From NCBI GenBank assembly GCA_021234155.1, contig JAJEKV010000002.1, forward strand, positions 14,733,428 to 14,797,427: 64,000 nucleotides of DNA, given 5' to 3'. The stretch's first letter is position 1, and each line of letters starts with the position of its first letter. This document shows, piece after piece, positions 59,233 to 64,000 of the stretch. The DNA is from Isoetes taiwanensis (taxonomy: Eukaryota > Streptophyta > Lycopodiopsida > Isoetales > Isoetaceae). The position numbers and the translations under genes were made by a program. The notes beneath the pieces are model-generated. The model was not told the origin of the DNA, did not search any database, and saw only the letters and a program-made list of their open reading frames with translations.

Positions 59233-59935
59233 TACATCTTAGGTGTGAAGCCTACCTAGTATATCTAACCATTTTATAGACACTCATTATGATTCTTTTA
59301 CCTTGATATTAGGAACACTTCCAACCTAGTAATGCTTCTTCATGTCCTTTAGAACTTCTGAGAGGAGAATAAAAGTTAGACACATTTCTTGTGGGTCATG
59401 TAACTAACTGTTTCTAATAGCCCTTAAAGCATATAAATACGGTAAGCATGTATGCCCATTGAATCTAACCTATGTGAACCCAGTCTATAACATGCCCTTT
59501 AGCATTGGCAATAAAGAGACTCGAAGAACTGGTAGACTTCTCCATTTATTTTCAGGACACCTTTAGGTGGTAGGGAATTTATCCTTCAGCTGATAACAAA
59601 GAGAAGCGTTTAACATTGTTACAAAATACCATACTAAAGTACTAGAGCAGAAGGTGACTAATCTTACATCAAACAAAAGTTAGAAGATCTTACTTATCCT
59701 CCTGCACCAGAAGTGGTTGAATTCACTAAGGATTACAAGGCCTTCTGTACCTCAATCTGATGTCCTAAAGTGCTTGAAAAGTTATTTCACACAGTCTTGG
59801 AGAAAGACAAGATTTTGAGACCATCTGTTCTGTTTTGGAGCACTTAAAAAGAAAGATCTACTATCTCAAAATGTTTGAAGCCTAATCTTTAAAGTAAAAA
59901 CTCAATAATATATTAGCCCTTGATGCTGCGGACCT
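59233..59935. other. Unassigned sequence below the minus-strand LINE
   Basis: No gene is visible. It may include the 3' untranslated part of the minus-strand LINE, but no tail was identified. Confidence 0.35.
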
Positions 59936-60780
59936 TCAAAACTCCAATGTTAGAGAACACTTGTGCACCCAGACTGCAGATGTACTGTAAATCAAATTCC
60001 TGTAGAGAGATCCATGTGGAAACACTTGTCCGAGCATCTCAAATATTGACAGTAGATCGAAGTGGTAGCTTGAGATAATGGATTGCAGAGACTGAACTGG
60101 CCATATAAGATGAAGATGCTGCAAATATGAAGCAAGGTTAAAGTTTCTTGCGAAGCCTAAATCAAAACTGAAGCAGTACGGAGCTAGGGGGCACCCTTGT
60201 CTGATACACTTCCTTAGCTCAAAAAGCCCTGATGGCTGACCATTTACCAGAACCGACGTAGATGCCATCTTATTCAGACCCATAACTAAATTGATAAAGT
60301 CTACCTCAAATCCCATATGAACCATTACCTCTCTTAGCCCACACCACCTTAGAGAATCATAGGCTCTACGAAAGTCAAGCTTAAACATAACACATTCGTG
60401 ATGAGAAGACTTACCCCAATGGAGCCCCTCTTTAGCTGCCAGATAGTTATCCAAGTTATTTCTTCCAGGCAAAAATGCTGATTGTTCACACCCAATTGAT
60501 CGAGCCAAAATTGGCTTAATATGGACCGCTATAATCTTCATGATTACTTTGTATAAAACATGTGTAAGTGCAATTGATCTCCATTCATTAAGGGCCTGGG
60601 GTCTACTGACCTTTGGAACCAATGATATAAATCCAGCTGCCAAGGCTGGGTGGAGGTACTTAACAGCCCAAGCCCCTTTGACAGCTTCGAGAAAGAAGGG
60701 TCCCAAAATATCCCAGAATTCCACATAGAATTCTGGTGGGAAGCCATCTGGACCTGGAGACTTTCCAGAGGCAAGTGAAC
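59936..60780 (-). pseudogene. L1-type LINE reverse transcriptase, truncated
   Basis: Read on the minus strand: VDAEVYKALCSLASGKSPGP and DGFPPEFYVEFW (in a second frame, 60,810-60,720), then AAGFISLVPKV, EWRSIALTHVLYKVIMKIIA, SAFLPGRN, MFKLDFRRAYDSLRW (palm motif A) and RKCIRQGCPLAPYCFSF (motif B). The catalytic FADD/YADD block and everything after it are missing; the frame runs on for about 65 unrelated residues to a stop at 59,936. A one- or two-base shift at about 60,810 separates it from the endonuclease ORF. Confidence 0.8.
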
Positions 60781-60804
60781 AAAGGGCCTTATAAACTTCT
60801 GCAT

Positions 60805-62118
60805 CTACTGGGACTTAAGCAGTGACCTGTTGTCTTCATTAGATATCCACTGAGAGCATTGAATAGAGTAGTCATTCGGGAGAGGCTCTTCCTCAAAAAG
60901 TCGCTCATAATTATTTCTGAAGAATGATTTGATTTCAGCCTCCTCTGTAAGGATTTGTTGTTGGTCATCCTTAACTAAGGTAATGCTATTATCTGCCAGC
61001 CTAGCCCCTGCCATTCTAAAAAAACATTTGGAGCTTTCGTGGTCCACTTCAGCTGCTCCTCGAGCTTCCTCCTCCTCCACTGCTTTGATTCTAACAGTCA
61101 ATTCCTCCTCAAGTGTCTGATAGGCAGTATTGAATGGATCCAACATTAAAACCTGCTTAACATGTCGAACCTGATCATAGAGATCCACCTTAGTTCTGCG
61201 GAACTCTTTAGCCCGTTCTTTTCCCCATTTTTTTATCCAATCCTTCATCTTAGCAACTTTCTGAACCCAAGCTTTCATACTAGGGAGCTCTACCATCATT
61301 GGTTGAGTCATGATAAAATTCCTAAAGGGAATACAAAATGCATCTTTATCAAGGAGGCTCATATTGAATTTGAAAGGGACGTTACTTCTACATCTAGCAG
61401 TAGGAAGATTTTCAAACTCTAGACTTTGTGGAACGTGGTCCGATTGAGAGAAGGACAAATCACCCTCCACGAAGCACCTGTCCATAAAGGGGGCCGATTT
61501 ATTGGTCAAATAAAATCTATCCAGTAGATAATAGACTCGATCCAAACCACTCTGATTGTTTGACCATGAATATGCTATATTAGATGGTGGGAGAAGGACA
61601 AATCCACAGTTATTGAGGAGAGAATCCCATGCAACCCGCTCCTCCCCTAAAAGATTTCTATGTAATCCAATCTTCTGATCCCAGACATCTGTCATACTGA
61701 GGTCTCCTCCTAAAACCCAGTTATCCACTGATTGATGGAGCAACCATTCTTGAATATCTCTCCAAAGCACTGCTCTCTCTGCCGGCTTATTTGTTGCATA
61801 TATGTTTATTACCCCCCACTGGATTCCATTTGTTTCAAATTGAACTGCTTGCCATCTACCATATGTTCCCACATATTGAAGGGTGCTAGTTATCCCTCTC
61901 CACATAGTCCCCGTACCCCCTTTAGTGCCCCTAGCAGCACAGGTAAGGGAGTAGTATTGACTACCCACCCATCCACCAAGTGATCTGGCCTCAAAATCTG
62001 GTAACCTATGTTCCTGTATGAGTATAATATCTACATTCATTGATCTTATGGCTGACAGCACTCTAGCCCGTTTCAAGATGTCTTTAATACCCCTGAGGTT
62101 CCACGAGATAATCTTCAT
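60805..62118 (-). pseudogene. L1-type LINE AP-endonuclease ORF (ORF2 N terminus)
   Basis: A 437-codon frame begins MKIISWNLRGIKD, the usual start of plant L1 ORF2. The endonuclease nicks target DNA to prime reverse transcription. Motifs present are QEHRLP (Glu36), NIYATN, GGDLS (Asp139; the family usually has GGDFN, so the Asn is Ser here), LLDRFYLT and SQSDHVP (Asp227, His228). A basic linker with WGKERAKEFRRTKVD follows to about residue 430, where a frameshift brings the stop. The nuclease itself looks almost intact, making this the youngest-looking LINE in the window, though RT is truncated. Confidence 0.85.
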
Positions 62119-64000
62119 AATATATAAATTAATCCATCTCCTTTACTAGTCCCCATATAGAACAAACCTAAGGTCAACCTCCCCTGAAGAGAAAGATCAC
62201 ACCTTTGTCCCAAGGATTGGCTCCCCCTCAACTTGTCCTTTAGTGGTTGCTTTTTATATTTCTGTCCTGAGATGTAATTTTCCCATACCTTATCTTCCTT
62301 CATTATTAATATTGTCTTAAAAGGCTTAACTTCCATATTGTATAAGGAAGATAGACCAATAGGACGCACTCCCCCACTCCCACCCATTCCAGGACCCCTT
62401 CCCCCCTTATGTAAGTCAATCTTGCCCATCTACTTGTAGCATAACTAGCTTCCCCTGCCCTTTGGACCCCTTGACCCAAAGTTGTATATGAATAATACAT
62501 CTAGACCTTAATGGTGTGCTGATGGGTATTCCAATTATTGTTTTCCATGATTGCAAGATAACTGTCTAACAAATGGCTTGTGCATACCAGATTAAGATAC
62601 AAAATAATGTTTGATGTAACAATATACTACCAAGACATGGCGGTACTTCGACCTTTTGCTGCTGCCATGAATTAGAGAACCGATTTGGCTTTCCCCGTAT
62701 AATGATAGATTGCAAAATTACTACTGAATTTACCCAATTATCCCAACAAACCAAGCAATGCGGGTCATGGCTGACCGACATTAAGATATACATTAGTCCT
62801 CTTTTTTTCAAACTTGTCTACATTCCTTGTATTGATTTTTCAGGTCTGTTTACAGCAGATTTACATTGGCCTTACAAAATGACATCAGCCATACAAGGCC
62901 ACTTCAGGGGTATATATGGAAACCTGTAACACATCTCAGACCTAGTAACATTTAGCCTTATCTTGTATCCACCTTTTTCTGACATAACATGAAAGTTTAG
63001 ACATGCCTTTCCCTTTAAGAACTTGCAATGCTTCAGAGCCATGCTTTCAAGCTTTTACCGAGCTTCATTACCAACCCATTCTGACCTCGAAACCACATAC
63101 TGATATAGCTGCCAACTTAATTGCAATGCTGTCATAAGCACATATAATGGCCATACTGTCACTACCATGTTCTTTACAATTTATCTCTGCTTTCCTTTTG
63201 AAGGGACAACACAATCAAGATGCTCTCCGTCCATCCAATCCAAACCCACTAACATAGTGTTATGCTTAGTCTGGGTCTCTAATGCAGACAAAAAAAGCGG
63301 ATAAGAGTTGGAGATGGGGCCAAAAAACTTACCTCGTTTAAGAGATAAGGCTCCCACTTCAAACACCATAGATATAGATCACGCATAAGGGATATTTTCC
63401 CTGCTATAGGTAATAGGAGGCACATTGTATCACGCTGATTTCTTCCCCTCTCGAGCACCCTCTGACTTAAAGTGCTTATGGAGAATTTTAGCAACCATGC
63501 CTGGATCAAAGGAGACCTTCGTTTGTAGCTTCCCCTTCTTTTTCTTAGTCGATGCCTCCATCAATGGTTCCTAATCAGTTAAAGATAACTCAGGCTTTTT
63601 AGACGATCCATAAACCTGTTCACCAACTTCCTCATTTGCTGCCACAAACATTCCATCTGATTGGCAGTCCAACATCCCTGTCACAGCAGTAATAGTAATT
63701 ACATTCCCATCAATATCACAGCTTGTTCCAATACCATCACTTTCCACAATGGTCTGCAAGGTAGGCTCCTCAATGGTCGTCTCTACTTCACTGTTTCCTT
63801 CTCCTTTAGGCTATGAACTTCAGAGTGACCTGAGACCAACTCAGTATTGATGAAGTCCACCTCAGCAATGGTCAAATCTTTTTGGCTGGTCAAACCTAGG
63901 GTGGATGGTACACATGTCATTCCCCCAGCTAGTAAAGGGTCCACGTCTGGACCACAAAGGGTAATGGAAAACCAAAGATTTCTCAGTATCATTTTCAGAT
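62119..64000 (-). other. Possible LINE ORF1 region, cut by the window end
   Basis: Minus-strand frames at 63,181-63,992 are acidic and polar (IVESDGIGTSCDIDG, VAANEEVGEQVYG) and include a basic ASTKKKKGKLQTKVSFDPG stretch near 63,490-63,560. Their place just upstream of ORF2 suits the C-terminal part of a LINE ORF1. No zinc knuckle or RNA-binding motif is visible and the frames are broken. The stretch 62,119-62,500 is rich in G/C runs and carries nothing I can name. Confidence 0.35.

Overview
The window looks like nuclear DNA of a land plant with a large, repeat-rich genome. The main genes are split by GT-AG introns, most of the rest is decayed retrotransposon, and the LTR elements carry a plant-type initiator-Met tRNA primer site. 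The mixture of L1-like LINEs, LINEs ending in short simple-sequence tails, and a GT2 glycosyltransferase relic resembling the fungal/non-seed-plant type makes me lean to a fern or another non-seed plant. That is inference only.

Layout. 1-2.3 kb: a LINE 3' end and a deleted LTR element. 2.3-9.4 kb: mostly unassigned AT-rich DNA with a foldback element, a tRNA-derived SINE head, a LINE tail and a small inverted-repeat MITE. 9.44-21.54 kb: one old Ty3/gypsy element with two LTRs, primer site, polypurine tract and broken gag-pol, plus an unusually long leader. 21.6-28.1 kb: a tandem duplication, another LINE and an orphan LTR/primer-site remnant. 30.9-38.9 kb: the one clearly intact gene, a 16-exon SPT6 transcription elongation factor. 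38.9-43.9 kb: noncoding DNA, a minus-strand LINE and a broken UTP18 fragment. 44.9-49.7 kb: a multi-exon zinc-finger gene of unknown function, interrupted in an exon by a 2.83-kb DNA transposon flanked by TTAA. 49.9-51.5 kb: a solo LTR related to the 9.4-kb element. 52.4-53.0 kb: a GT2 (cellulose-synthase-like) pseudogene. 53-64 kb: several LINEs on both strands.

Functional reading. SPT6 has the full domain order (acidic N terminus, core, YqgF-like, helix-hairpin-helix, S1, tandem SH2). Its C terminus joins many GW/WG motifs, typical of the plant Argonaute-hook form, to three CCHC zinc knuckles made by an 81-bp tandem repeat. The zinc-finger gene keeps its reading frame on both sides of the transposon. 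The insertion could in principle be spliced out as an intron with the frame kept. The transposon holds a nested SINE and a cluster of GGTATAAATTTATACC palindromes that no annotated feature explains. Everything else is transposon-derived and broken. All identifications come from reading motifs and translations by eye, with no database search.
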